Of a stretch of 64,000 bases of DNA, positions 7,821-16,620 are shown piece after piece. Both the position numbers and the translations under genes were made by a program. Positions within the stretch are counted from its first letter, which is position 1; each line of letters begins with the position of its first letter. The notes beneath the pieces were generated by a model. The model had not been told where the DNA came from. It saw only the letters and a list, made by a program, of their open reading frames with translations, and did no database searches. This DNA comes from Bradyrhizobium sp. SRL28 (GTDB lineage Bacteria; Pseudomonadota; Alphaproteobacteria; Rhizobiales; Xanthobacteraceae), in assembly GCF_018596315.1 (NCBI RefSeq), contig NZ_JAHEAG010000015.1, positions 62,001 through 126,000 on the forward strand, written 5' to 3'.

Positions 7821-10315
7821 TGGCCGTTGTCGCCGCCCGCCAGTTGAGGTCGCCTGCGTTCAGGCGGCGCACTACTGTGCGCCGCTATCGAGCTCGCTTG
7901 GCTGCCGTTGGCGTTTCTATGTTTGCCCTGCTCGCCGGATTCGTTTTCGCGGGCGCGATCGAGCTTGCCCTGACGGTGCCGGCCTCGGCGCAAAGTTTCA
8001 CCTACAATCCGCGGCCGCCCAAGCCGCCGCCACGGCCTGCCAACAACGACGGCAGGATGCTCGTGCAAGCGGTCGAGGTGGACTACGACTACAACAACCA
8101 GCGCGTGTCGGCGGTCGGCAACGTGCAGATGTTCTACAACGGCACCAGCGTGGAGGCCGACAAGGTCATCTATGACCAGAAGACCAAGCGGCTGCATGCG
8201 GAAGGCAACATCCGCCTGACGGATGCGGAAGGCAAAGTCACCTACGCCAACATCATGGATCTAAGCGACGACTACCGTGACGGGTTCGTCGATTCGCTCC
8301 GCGTCGATACTGCCGATGACACGCGGATGGCGGCGACGCGCGCCGACCGTTCCGCCGGCAATTACACCGTGTTCGAAAACGGCGTGTATACCGCCTGCGC
8401 GCCCTGCAAGGACAACCCGAAGAAGCCGCCGCTGTGGCAGGTCAAGGGTGCGCGCATCATCCACGACCAGACCGACAAGATGCTGTACTTCGAAAACGCG
8501 CAGCTCGAGTTCTTCGGCGTGCCGATGGCGTATCTGCCGTATTTTTCCACGCCCGATCCGACCGTCAAGCGCAAGACCGGCTTCCTGATGCCGGCCTACA
8601 CGACGGTCACAGGCTACGGTTACGGCGTGGAAACCCCGTTCTACTGGGCGATCGCGCCGGACTATGACGCGACCTTCAATCCGCGCTTCACCACGCGGCA
8701 GGGCGTGCTGCTGCAGGGCGAATTCCGCCAGCGACTGATCAACGGCTCCTACCAGATCCGCGCCTACGGCATCGATCAGCTCGACCAGAGCGCCTACGCC
8801 GGTCAACCCGGCGATCGCCAGTTCCGCGGCGGCGTCGACACCAAGGGCCAGTTCGCGCTCAACGACAAATGGGTTTGGGGCTGGGACGGCGTTCTGCTGT
8901 CGGACTACTACTTCTTCTCGGACTACCGGCTGGCCCAGTACAAGGATCCGCTGGGCTCGTTCCTGAGTCTTCCGACGGAAGCGATCTCGCAGCTTTATCT
9001 GACCGGCGTCGGCAACCGCAGCTTCTTCGACGCGCGCACGATCTATTACCTCTCCTTCTCCGGCAACCAGGACCAAGTGCCGGTGATTCATCCGGTCATC
9101 GACTATTCCAACGTCTTCAACCGCCCGATCCTCGGCGGTGAGGTCAGCTACAAGACGAATTTCACCAGCCTGTCGCGTGAAACGGCGGCCTTCGACCCGA
9201 TCACGACATTGGCCAACACCGCCAGCCTGTGCACGACGACATCAGCCGATCCACTGGCGCGGACGCCGTCGCAATGCCTGTTGCGCGGCTTCCCCGGCAC
9301 TTACACGCGCCTGACGGCCGAAGCGCAATGGCGGAAGTCGTACACCGATCCGTTCGGTCAAATCTGGACGCCGTTTGCGATTCTGCGCGCCGACGCCATC
9401 AATTCCTCGGTTTCGAACCAGCCGGGTGTTTCGAATTTCCTTCCTGTCGGCGACACCCAGGCGCTGCGCCCAATGCCGGCCGTCGGCCTCGAATATCGCT
9501 ATCCCTTCATCAACGTTCAGCCCTGGGGCACCACCACGATCGAGCCGATTGCGCAGGTCATCGCGCGTCCCAACGAGACCTACGCCGGCAAGCTGCCCAA
9601 CGAAGACGCGCAGAGCATGGTGTTCGACGCCAGCAACCTGTTCGCGATCGACAAGTTCTCGGGCTATGACCGCGTCGAAGGCGGCGGCCGCGCCAATGTC
9701 GGCGTGCAGGCGACCACGCAGTTCGATCGTGGCGGCAGCGTCAATGTGCTGGTCGGACAATCCTACCAGCTGTACGGCCTGAATTCGTATGCGGTGAAGG
9801 ACGCGACCAATACCGGGCTCGATTCCGGCCTGCAGAACACCCGGTCCGACTATGTCGGCCGCATCAACTATTCGCCGAACCGAACCTATACGTTCAGCGT
9901 GCGCTCGCGCGTGGATGAGGCAACGCTGAATGTCAATCGCTTCGAGGCCGAAGGACGCGCCGCGTTCGACCGCTGGTCGGTGAGCATGATTTACGGCAAT
10001 TATGCCGCGCAGCCGGAACTCGGCTATCTGACCCGGCGCGAAGGCCTGCTCGGCAGCGCGTCGATCAAGGTGGCGTCGAACTGGGTCGTGTCGGGCTCGG
10101 CGCGGTGGGATCTTGAAGCCAACAAGCTGAACCAGTACATCGTTGGCGCCGGCTATGTGGATGACTGCTTCGTGCTGGCGGCCAATTACGTCACGTCCTA
10201 CAGCTACTCTGCCGGGACGACGCCGCCGGTGCTCAGCCACGCGTTCATGTTGCAGATCGGCCTGCGGACCATCGCGAATTCGTCCTCGTCGGCCGGCGGC
10301 AGCGGCATTCAGTAG
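7820..10315 (+). CDS. lptD: LPS-assembly outer membrane protein LptD
   Basis: 831 residues. The start is GTG 7820: a strong AGGAGG lies at 7807-7812, seven bases upstream, and the GTG overlaps the lptG stop. A long basic signal region is followed by a hydrophobic core and PASAQ, the likely cleavage site near residue 58. The OstA/LptA-like N-domain follows (VEVDYDYNNQRVSAVGNVQMFYNG, IYDQKTKRLHAEGNIRL), then CAPCKDNPKKPP with a Cys pair, then the large beta-barrel with many aromatic strand ends. LptD inserts lipopolysaccharide into the outer leaflet of the outer membrane. Fourth component of an LPS-export operon with lptF and lptG. Confidence 0.93.
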   Translation: MAVVAARQLRSPAFRRRTTVRRYRARLAAVGVSMFALLAGFVFAGAIELALTVPASAQSFTYNPRPPKPPPRPANNDGRMLVQAVEVDYDYNNQRVSAVGNVQMFYNGTSVEADKVIYDQKTKRLHAEGNIRLTDAEGKVTYANIMDLSDDYRDGFVDSLRVDTADDTRMAATRADRSAGNYTVFENGVYTACAPCKDNPKKPPLWQVKGARIIHDQTDKMLYFENAQLEFFGVPMAYLPYFSTPDPTVKRKTGFLMPAYTTVTGYGYGVETPFYWAIAPDYDATFNPRFTTRQGVLLQGEFRQRLINGSYQIRAYGIDQLDQSAYAGQPGDRQFRGGVDTKGQFALNDKWVWGWDGVLLSDYYFFSDYRLAQYKDPLGSFLSLPTEAISQLYLTGVGNRSFFDARTIYYLSFSGNQDQVPVIHPVIDYSNVFNRPILGGEVSYKTNFTSLSRETAAFDPITTLANTASLCTTTSADPLARTPSQCLLRGFPGTYTRLTAEAQWRKSYTDPFGQIWTPFAILRADAINSSVSNQPGVSNFLPVGDTQALRPMPAVGLEYRYPFINVQPWGTTTIEPIAQVIARPNETYAGKLPNEDAQSMVFDASNLFAIDKFSGYDRVEGGGRANVGVQATTQFDRGGSVNVLVGQSYQLYGLNSYAVKDATNTGLDSGLQNTRSDYVGRINYSPNRTYTFSVRSRVDEATLNVNRFEAEGRAAFDRWSVSMIYGNYAAQPELGYLTRREGLLGSASIKVASNWVVSGSARWDLEANKLNQYIVGAGYVDDCFVLAANYVTSYSYSAGTTPPVLSHAFMLQIGLRTIANSSSSAGGSGIQ

Positions 10316-10384
10316 CGTGAGGCCCCCCGACCTTGCCGGAGAGTACCCAGCGCAACGCGGTACGAATTGGTTGATACAGCTGAC

Positions 10385-11344
10385 ATGACCATGACGACCA
10401 CTACGCTCCTTGCTCGCCGACTTTGGTCCCATGCTTGGTCCCTTGCCGCCGGCTGCGCCGTCGTGCTGGCCGTGTTGGCCGGCGGCGTTTCACCGCTGCC
10501 TGCGCAGTCCATTGCCTGCATGGTCAACGGCGAACCCATCACCAGTCTCGATATCGAGCAGCGTATCAAGCTCAACTTCCTGACCACGCGCAAACAGATG
10601 CCCCGGCAGGAAGCGATCGACGAGCTGACCAACGAAAAGGTGAAGATCAAGGAGGCCAAGAGATTCGGCGTCGACCCTTCCGCCAGCGATATGGATCAAG
10701 CCTATGCGGGAATGAGCCAGCGGATGCGTATCACACCCGAACAGCTCACCAAATCCCTGGAGAGCCAGGGTGTCCGGCCGGAAGCGCTGAAGGCCCGCCT
10801 CAAGGCCGAGATGGTCTGGGGCAGTCTGGTGCGCGGCCGCTTCAAGGAGAGCCTGCAAGTCGGCGAGAAAGACGTTGCGGCAGCCGCCGAGCAAGGCGGC
10901 GAAGCGACCCAGACCGAGGCGTTCGAATACAAGCTGCAGCCGATCGTTCTGATCGTGCCGCGCGGTTCGGCGCCGGCGGCGGTCGACCAACGGCGCAAGG
11001 AAGCGGAATCCTTGCGCGAGCGCATCCAGACCTGCGAGCAGGCCAACTCCTACTTCAAGTCGATGCAGAATGCCGCGATCCGCGATGCCATCACCAAGAC
11101 CTCGGCCGACATTCCCGGCCCGCTGCGCGAACTCCTGGACAAGACGCCGGTCGGCCGTTTGACCCCGCCCGAGATCACCAAACAGGGCGTCGAGATGGTG
11201 GCGTTGTGCGAGAGGAAGCCGACCAAGGTCGACACGCCGAAGAAGCGGGAAATCCGGGAAAAGATGTACGCCCAGAAATACGAGGCGAAGTCGAAGGCCT
11301 ATCTGAACGACCTCCGCAAAGCCGCGATGATCGAATGCCGTTGA
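10385..11344 (+). CDS. surA: SurA N-terminal domain protein, periplasmic chaperone
   Basis: 319 residues from ATG 10385 (ATG 10391 is also possible). A signal peptide spans the first ~45 residues and ends near LPAQS. Next comes the SurA_N chaperone region: CMVNGEPITSLDIEQRIKL, a helical stretch with QEAIDELTNEKVKIKEAKRFG, and ITPEQLTKSLESQG. The remainder aligns with the parvulin region only loosely, and I see no clear isomerase active site, so it may act as chaperone rather than prolyl isomerase. SurA escorts outer membrane proteins such as LptD, which fits its place directly after lptD. Confidence 0.82.
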   Translation: MTMTTTTLLARRLWSHAWSLAAGCAVVLAVLAGGVSPLPAQSIACMVNGEPITSLDIEQRIKLNFLTTRKQMPRQEAIDELTNEKVKIKEAKRFGVDPSASDMDQAYAGMSQRMRITPEQLTKSLESQGVRPEALKARLKAEMVWGSLVRGRFKESLQVGEKDVAAAAEQGGEATQTEAFEYKLQPIVLIVPRGSAPAAVDQRRKEAESLRERIQTCEQANSYFKSMQNAAIRDAITKTSADIPGPLRELLDKTPVGRLTPPEITKQGVEMVALCERKPTKVDTPKKREIREKMYAQKYEAKSKAYLNDLRKAAMIECR

Positions 11345-11431
11345 TGGCCAGGCTCTGATGGCCAAGACTCTGAATACCAAGACTCTGAAGAACGAGGCTC
11401 TAACGACCGAGACTCTGCAGACCAAGGCCCT
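11343..11431 (+). repeat. 15-bp tandem repeat across the pdxA start
   Basis: Five 15-base units ending in CTCT or CCCT (11357-11371, 11372-11386, 11387-11401, 11402-11416, 11417-11431) follow a 14-base diverged unit (11343-11356). Within pdxA they encode pentapeptides of the form (x)xKTL/xxEAL. The ATG of pdxA lies inside the second unit. Confidence 0.8.
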
Positions 11432-12425
11432 CGCGCTGACATCCGGCGAGCCCGCGGGCATCGGCCCCGATATCGCCCTCGCAGCCTGGCTGCGCCGCGG
11501 TGAGCTGGATCTTCCGCCGTTCTATCTGCTCGGCGACCGCGCGTTCTTCGCCGACCGGGCGAAAATCCTCGGATTGCAGGTCGAACTCGCCGATAGCAAC
11601 CCTGAGGAAGCGAGCGCGGCATTCGCGAAAGCCTTGCCCGTGGTGGCGACGGGCGAAATCGCCACTGCACGGCCCGGACAGCCCGATCAGACCAGCGCGA
11701 ACGCTGCGCTGGCCTCCATTCGCCACGCCGTCGACCATGTCAGGACCGGGCGAGCCGGCGCCGTCGTCACCAATCCGATCGCCAAAAGCGTGCTGTACCG
11801 CGCCGGATTCCGCCATCCCGGCCATACCGAGTTTCTCGCTGAGCTTGCCGCCGATGGCGGCGGCCGCGCGCCGCAGCCGGTGATGATGCTGTGGTCGCCG
11901 GCGCTCGCCGTCGTTCCCGTCACCATCCATCTTTCGCTGCGCGAGGCGCTGACCCAGCTCACGAGCGAGCTGATCGTGACAACCGCGAGGATTGCGGTCG
12001 CGGATCTGAAGGCGCATTTCGGGCTGGCCCGACCGCGGCTTGCGATATCGGGCCTCAATCCGCATGCCGGCGAAGACGGCTCGCTCGGCAGCGAAGACAT
12101 CGATATCGTAGCACCGGCCATCGAAACGCTGCGCGCGGAAGGCATCGACGCCAGGGGCCCCTTGCCGGCGGACACCATGTTCCACGCCGCCGCGCGCAAG
12201 ACCTACGACTGCGCCATCTGCATGTATCACGACCAGGCGCTGATCCCGATCAAGACGATTGCGTTCGAGGACGCCGTCAACGTCACGCTGGGACTGCCGT
12301 TCATCCGTACCTCGCCGGACCACGGCACGGCCTTCGACATCGCCGGCACCGGCAAGGCCAACCCGTCGAGTCTCGCAGCAGCCTTGCGGCTCGCCGCGCG
12401 GATGGCGACGACCAAGCCTTCATGA
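11358..12425 (+). CDS. pdxA: 4-hydroxythreonine-4-phosphate dehydrogenase
   Basis: 355 residues. PdxA oxidises 4-phosphohydroxy-threonine in the DXP-dependent vitamin B6 pathway. Family landmarks: TSGEPAGIGPDI at the N-terminus, NPIAKSVLY, HPGHTEFLAELA with a metal-ligand His, PADTMFHAA with the second His, YHDQALIPIK with the third, and the closing LPFIRTSPDHGTAFDIAGTG. About 25 extra residues precede the usual ALTSGEPAG start and consist of pentapeptide repeats (KTLNTKTLKNEALTTETL) made by a 15-bp DNA repeat. The end overlaps the ksgA start as ATGA. PdxA next to KsgA and SurA is also the arrangement in gammaproteobacteria. Confidence 0.95.
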   Translation: MAKTLNTKTLKNEALTTETLQTKALALTSGEPAGIGPDIALAAWLRRGELDLPPFYLLGDRAFFADRAKILGLQVELADSNPEEASAAFAKALPVVATGEIATARPGQPDQTSANAALASIRHAVDHVRTGRAGAVVTNPIAKSVLYRAGFRHPGHTEFLAELAADGGGRAPQPVMMLWSPALAVVPVTIHLSLREALTQLTSELIVTTARIAVADLKAHFGLARPRLAISGLNPHAGEDGSLGSEDIDIVAPAIETLRAEGIDARGPLPADTMFHAAARKTYDCAICMYHDQALIPIKTIAFEDAVNVTLGLPFIRTSPDHGTAFDIAGTGKANPSSLAAALRLAARMATTKPS

Positions 12426-13288
12426 GCGCGATCGACGATCTGCCGCCCCTGCGCGACGTCATTCGCGAGCACTCGCTGTCTGCACGCAAATCCCTCGGCC
12501 AGAATTTCCTGCTCGACCTCAACCTCACTGCGCGGATCGCGCGCGCTGCGGGCCCGCTCGAAGGCGCCACCATCATCGAGGTCGGCCCCGGCCCCGGCGG
12601 CCTGACGCGCGCGCTGCTGGCGCTGGGCGCCAAACGCGTCATCGCGGTCGAACGCGACGAGCGCGCGCTCGCCCCGCTCGACTATATCGCAAAGCGCTAT
12701 CCCGGCCGGCTGGAGATCGTCCACGCCGACGCGCAGCGCTTCGATCCGCGCCCGATGCTTGGCGGCGAGCCTGCCAAGATCGTCGCCAACCTGCCCTACA
12801 ACATCGCGACTGCGCTTTTGGTGGACTGGCTCTCGATCGAGCCGTGGCCGCCCTGGTACGACATGATGGTGCTGATGTTTCAGCGCGAGGTCGCCGAGCG
12901 GATCGTCGCAAGAGAGAATGACGAGGCCTATGGCCGGCTCGCGGTGCTCGCCAACTGGCGCGCCGAGACCAAAATCCTGTTCGACATTTCCCCGGCCGCT
13001 TTCGTGCCGCAGCCCAAGGTGACATCCTCGGTGGTGCGGCTGGTGCCGCGCAGCGCGCCTGAAGCGTGCGACCGCCGCGCCCTCGAACAGGTGGCGGCCG
13101 CGGCCTTCGGCCAGCGCCGGAAAATGCTGCGGCAGAGCCTCAAATCGCTGTCGGTCGATCCGGCCAGGCTAGCCGCCGCCGCCGGGGTCGACGCCACCCG
13201 ACGGGCGGAGACCATCCCGGTTTCCGGCTTTGTTGCCATGGCCCGCGAATTGACCGATATACGAAACACAAAAACTCAAACGCTCTGA
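12422..13288 (+). CDS. ksgA: 16S rRNA (adenine1518/1519-N6) dimethyltransferase
   Basis: 288 residues from ATG 12422, overlapping the pdxA stop. It dimethylates two adjacent adenines in the 3' hairpin of 16S rRNA as a late step in small-subunit assembly. It shows KSLGQNFLLD, the SAM-binding motif IEVGPGPGGLTRALL, the acidic VERDERALAPL, and the catalytic motif NLPYNIATALL, then FVPQPKVTSSVVRL. Length is normal. Last gene of the lptF-led operon; the next gene has its own spacer and ribosome site. Confidence 0.96.
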   Translation: MSAIDDLPPLRDVIREHSLSARKSLGQNFLLDLNLTARIARAAGPLEGATIIEVGPGPGGLTRALLALGAKRVIAVERDERALAPLDYIAKRYPGRLEIVHADAQRFDPRPMLGGEPAKIVANLPYNIATALLVDWLSIEPWPPWYDMMVLMFQREVAERIVARENDEAYGRLAVLANWRAETKILFDISPAAFVPQPKVTSSVVRLVPRSAPEACDRRALEQVAAAAFGQRRKMLRQSLKSLSVDPARLAAAAGVDATRRAETIPVSGFVAMARELTDIRNTKTQTL

Positions 13289-13317
13289 AGAAACTTCTGC
13301 TCAAGGGAGATATTGCC

Positions 13318-14376
13318 ATGGCGCTGATGCGTCGCCAGTCGCTGGTCAAGTTCGATGCGCCGTTGTGCGAAACCATCGTCGACACGCCGAAGCCGCAGGG
13401 ACGCGAAGTCCTCGTCCGCATCGAGCGCTGCGGGCTCTGCCATTCCGACCTCCACATCCAGGACGGCTATGCTGATTTGGGCGGCGGCAAGCGCCTTGAC
13501 ACCACGCGCGGCATGACGCTGCCGTTCACGCTCGGCCACGAGATCGCAGGCGTCGTCGATGAAGTCGGTCCCGACGCCCCGAAGGACCTGATCGGAAAGA
13601 AGCAGGCCGTATTCCCCTGGATCGGCTGCGGCCAGTGCCGCGACTGCGCCAATGGCGACGAGAACCTCTGCGTCAAGCAGCGCTTCCTCGGCGTGTCGAT
13701 CGATGGCGGCTTCGCCACCCACGTGCTGGTGCCCGACGCAAAGTATCTGCTGGATTACGATCCGCTGCCGGTCAATCAGGCGGCGACCCTGATGTGCTCG
13801 GGCGTCACCGCCTATGGCGCGCTGAAGCGGCTGGTCGACCGTCCGCGCCAGCGCAACCTGCTGCTGATCGGCCTCGGCGGCGTCGGCATGATGGGGCTGT
13901 CGTTCGCGCAGGCGATGTTCAAGCAGAAGATTACGGTCGCCGATCTCAGTCCCGCCGCGCGCGAGACCGCGCTGCAAAACGGCGCCGCCGTCGCCTACGA
14001 TCCGGCCGAGCCCGAAATCATCAGGCGCATCCTGAAAGAAACCGAGGGCGGCTTCGACGGCGTCGTCGATTTCGCGGGCAATGAGAAATCGATGGCGTTT
14101 GCGGTATCGGTGGTGGCGCGCGGCGGCAAGGTCGTGGTCTCCGGCCTGATGGGCGGCAACTTCAGCCTGCCGATGGTGCAATGGGTCTACAAGCGCATGA
14201 CCATCGAAGGCTTCATGGTCGGCACCCTCGCCGAGGGCAAGGAATTGATGGCCCTCGCCCGCGCCGGCAAGATCAAGCCGACCCCGATGAAGGAAGAGCC
14301 GATGGCCGACGTCCAGAAATGGATCGACGAGCTGCGGGCCGGCAAGGTCGTCGGGCGGATCGTGCTGAAGAACTGA
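13318..14376 (+). CDS. Zinc-dependent alcohol dehydrogenase
   Basis: 352 residues from ATG 13318, with AAGGGAGA just upstream. Medium-chain dehydrogenase: catalytic-zinc motif CGLCHSD (about residue 40), GHEIAGVVDEVG, the structural-zinc cluster CGQCRDCANGDENLC, and the NAD(P)-binding loop GLGGVGMMG. Substrate not predictable from sequence. It follows ksgA by 29 bases but is not functionally related. Its last codons (LRAGKVVGRIVLKN) recur in a separate relic at 20320-20364, so the genome has or had a paralogue. Confidence 0.88.
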   Translation: MALMRRQSLVKFDAPLCETIVDTPKPQGREVLVRIERCGLCHSDLHIQDGYADLGGGKRLDTTRGMTLPFTLGHEIAGVVDEVGPDAPKDLIGKKQAVFPWIGCGQCRDCANGDENLCVKQRFLGVSIDGGFATHVLVPDAKYLLDYDPLPVNQAATLMCSGVTAYGALKRLVDRPRQRNLLLIGLGGVGMMGLSFAQAMFKQKITVADLSPAARETALQNGAAVAYDPAEPEIIRRILKETEGGFDGVVDFAGNEKSMAFAVSVVARGGKVVVSGLMGGNFSLPMVQWVYKRMTIEGFMVGTLAEGKELMALARAGKIKPTPMKEEPMADVQKWIDELRAGKVVGRIVLKN

Positions 14377-14387
14377 GGCGGCGCGTC

Positions 14388-15533
14388 TCACATCGTTGCG
14401 GTCCGTTGGGCGGATTGGAGCCGAACGGGACCGCCAAGGCGCGGGCCCGATCGGCGTAATCCGCCACTCGTGTAATTCCGTTGCTGCCTCTTCAGTTCTT
14501 GCTCGTCATAAGCCGCTGGAACGTTCACCTGCAGGTGCACCCAGGGATAGATCCTGTATCCCGTGTATTCCGGCATGCCGGCCCCGCTGACCGTTTCGTC
14601 CCTGGATTTTCGCGCGGCAATTGATTCTTCAATCCGCTGCTTCAGGCGATCGAGATAGGCGATGTGATCATCGACGACCTTGACGGTCGCGGGCTCGCCG
14701 TGACCGGGTACGACGACCGCATCGGCCGGCAACGTGGCGCGCAGCGCCTTCATCGTCGCAAGCGACTCACGCAAATGGCCGTCGAGCAGCCATGGAAATG
14801 CCGGCGCGCGGGCGATCACGGGATTGCCGGTGAACACCACCTTGCCACCTGCCGCGGTCACCCATAGGTCGCCCGCGGTCTGGGCGAATCCGATGTGGCG
14901 GATTCTCGCGTGTTGACCGCCAAGATCGACGGTGATGTCGGCTTTGTCTTCCAGCAGCACGGAGGCCGGCACCGGCTTCAGCTCGGCCAGCCCCTGATTG
15001 CTGCCGAAATGCCGCGTCATGAACGCCACATCCTTTGCGAAGGATTGACGGATGTAATCCTGCGTGGCGCGATGCTGAATGATCTGCGCGTCTGCCGGAA
15101 AGAACTGATTTCCGTAGGAATGATCGCCGTGATAGCTGGTGTTCACGATGTAGCGGATCGGATTTTTGGTCCTTTCGCGCACCAGCGCCATCACCTGGCC
15201 CGCCAGTTGCCGATTGAGCATGGTGTCGATGATCATCACCGCGCGGTCGCCGATGATGAAACCGCCGGACGTCGCCACAGGAATCCCTGCGGCCGTCTTC
15301 TGCGGGGCGTCGTCCGCATAGACGGCAAAGACATTCGGGGCCACTTCCCTGGCGACAAGCGCGACCTGCGATGCGGTCCAGACCAGCTTCGGGTCCTCCG
15401 CCGTTCGCGCAGATGCGGCTTTCCGGTAGGCCGCGCTCGACGCAGGGTCCGGCGCGCCCTGTGCAAGGGCGTCCTCGTGCCATGATCCGGCGGCGAGCAT
15501 GCAGGCAGTGGCCACAGCGTAACGAATGGGCAT
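14388..15533 (-). CDS. Metallo-beta-lactamase-fold hydrolase, exported, unusual metal site
   Basis: 381 residues with a signal peptide (MPIRYAVATACMLAAG..., Ala/Gln cleavage region near residue 25). The MBL fold is shown by GGFIIGDRAVMIIDTMLN, NTSYHGDHSYGN (about residues 130-141), VVFTGNPVIA and VVPGHGEPATV. In the usual HxHxDH metal motif the first His is replaced by Ser (S-Y-H-G-D-H). The rest of the motif is intact, so it may still bind metal, perhaps one ion. Substrate unknown. It lies downstream of an alpha/beta hydrolase and an AraC regulator on the same strand, suggesting one catabolic or detoxifying unit. Confidence 0.8.
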   Translation of the reverse strand: MPIRYAVATACMLAAGSWHEDALAQGAPDPASSAAYRKAASARTAEDPKLVWTASQVALVAREVAPNVFAVYADDAPQKTAAGIPVATSGGFIIGDRAVMIIDTMLNRQLAGQVMALVRERTKNPIRYIVNTSYHGDHSYGNQFFPADAQIIQHRATQDYIRQSFAKDVAFMTRHFGSNQGLAELKPVPASVLLEDKADITVDLGGQHARIRHIGFAQTAGDLWVTAAGGKVVFTGNPVIARAPAFPWLLDGHLRESLATMKALRATLPADAVVVPGHGEPATVKVVDDHIAYLDRLKQRIEESIAARKSRDETVSGAGMPEYTGYRIYPWVHLQVNVPAAYDEQELKRQQRNYTSGGLRRSGPRLGGPVRLQSAQRTATM

Positions 15534-15585
15534 ATCGCGTTCCCTTTTTCAACTGACTCGGACTTCATCTTTGGGTGGCTTGTCG

Positions 15586-16527
15586 CTACCTGACCGCGGG
15601 CTTCGCCAAAAAGGCGCGGATAGCCCCGACGGTCTGCTGCGGCTGCTCGGCCATCAGCCAGTGCCCGGACTGCGGAACGATGAACTCGCTCACATCGTCG
15701 GCCGCGGCGCGCATGACGATCGCCATGGTCGCGCCGAGCGAGCGTTCGCCGCCGATCGCCAGCACCGGCATCTTGAGGCGGCCCCGCGCGAGAAAGGCGC
15801 GGTTGTCGATGACATCCTGGTCGAACGCCGCGAACTGCGCGAAGCCGGCGCGCATCGCGCCGGGCCGTGCATAGAGCTCCGCGTAGTGGCGCCGCGATGC
15901 TTCGACAAATCGCGCAGGTTCTGCGGAGAACTCGTTCCAGAAGCGGTCGAGATAGATGCGCTCCCGCCCAGCCACCAGCCGTTCCATGTCCGCCCCGCCA
16001 AAGCGGAAGTGCCAAAGCAGCGGGTGTTTCAGGATCTCTTCCCACGGTCCAATGCCGGGAACGGGAGCGTCCATCATGACAAGCCGCCTCACCCGTCCGG
16101 GATGCTGGGCGGCAAAGGCAAAGGCCACCATGTTGCCGATGTCATGCGCGACGACGTCCGCGTTCGCGACGCCAAGCGCGTCCATGACGCCTGCGACGTC
16201 TTCGGCCTGGTTCTTCTTGTCGAACCCCTTGTCGGCGCGCGCCGACAGGCCCATCCCGCGCAAATCGGGTGCGATCACCGTGAAATCACGCGCTAGGTCG
16301 GTGGCGAGCGGCGTCCACATGTCGCCGGTCTCACCATAGCCGTGCAGCAGCACTACGGCCGGTCCGTTGCCGCCGACGCGTACGTGTAGGGTCGTTCCGT
16401 TGGTCGTGATCTGCTGCGCGCGGAAGTCAGCGGGATAACTGAGTTCCTGCGCGAACGCCGGTGCGCCGAGAACGAACGTCACGATCAAGACCAAACCCAA
16501 ATCCAAGACCAACCCGATGCCACGCAT
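15586..16527 (-). CDS. Alpha/beta hydrolase, epoxide hydrolase/dehalogenase type, exported
   Basis: 313 residues. A hydrophobic signal peptide ends near APAFAQ. The catalytic fold is clear: oxyanion region LLHGYGETGDMW, DLRGMGLS, nucleophile elbow VAHDIGNM with Asp (about D129) in place of Ser, and late His in QSGHWLM. An Asp nucleophile is typical of epoxide hydrolases and haloalkane or haloacetate dehalogenases, so an ester-bond role is less likely. Located 52 bases upstream of the MBL-fold gene on the same strand and 93 bases downstream of the AraC gene. Confidence 0.85.
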   Translation of the reverse strand: MRGIGLVLDLGLVLIVTFVLGAPAFAQELSYPADFRAQQITTNGTTLHVRVGGNGPAVVLLHGYGETGDMWTPLATDLARDFTVIAPDLRGMGLSARADKGFDKKNQAEDVAGVMDALGVANADVVAHDIGNMVAFAFAAQHPGRVRRLVMMDAPVPGIGPWEEILKHPLLWHFRFGGADMERLVAGRERIYLDRFWNEFSAEPARFVEASRRHYAELYARPGAMRAGFAQFAAFDQDVIDNRAFLARGRLKMPVLAIGGERSLGATMAIVMRAAADDVSEFIVPQSGHWLMAEQPQQTVGAIRAFLAKPAVR

Positions 16528-16620
16528 GCATGACCTCCATCAGTGCGATAGGGCCATTATCCGGCGGCTGTGCCGGACAGTCTTGAAGCTGAGGGGCGGG
16601 TTTGTTCTAAAACCGCCGTA

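Noticed and set aside
9242..10432. 396-codon minus-strand frame opposite lptD
   Set aside because: Shadow of the lptD coding sequence.
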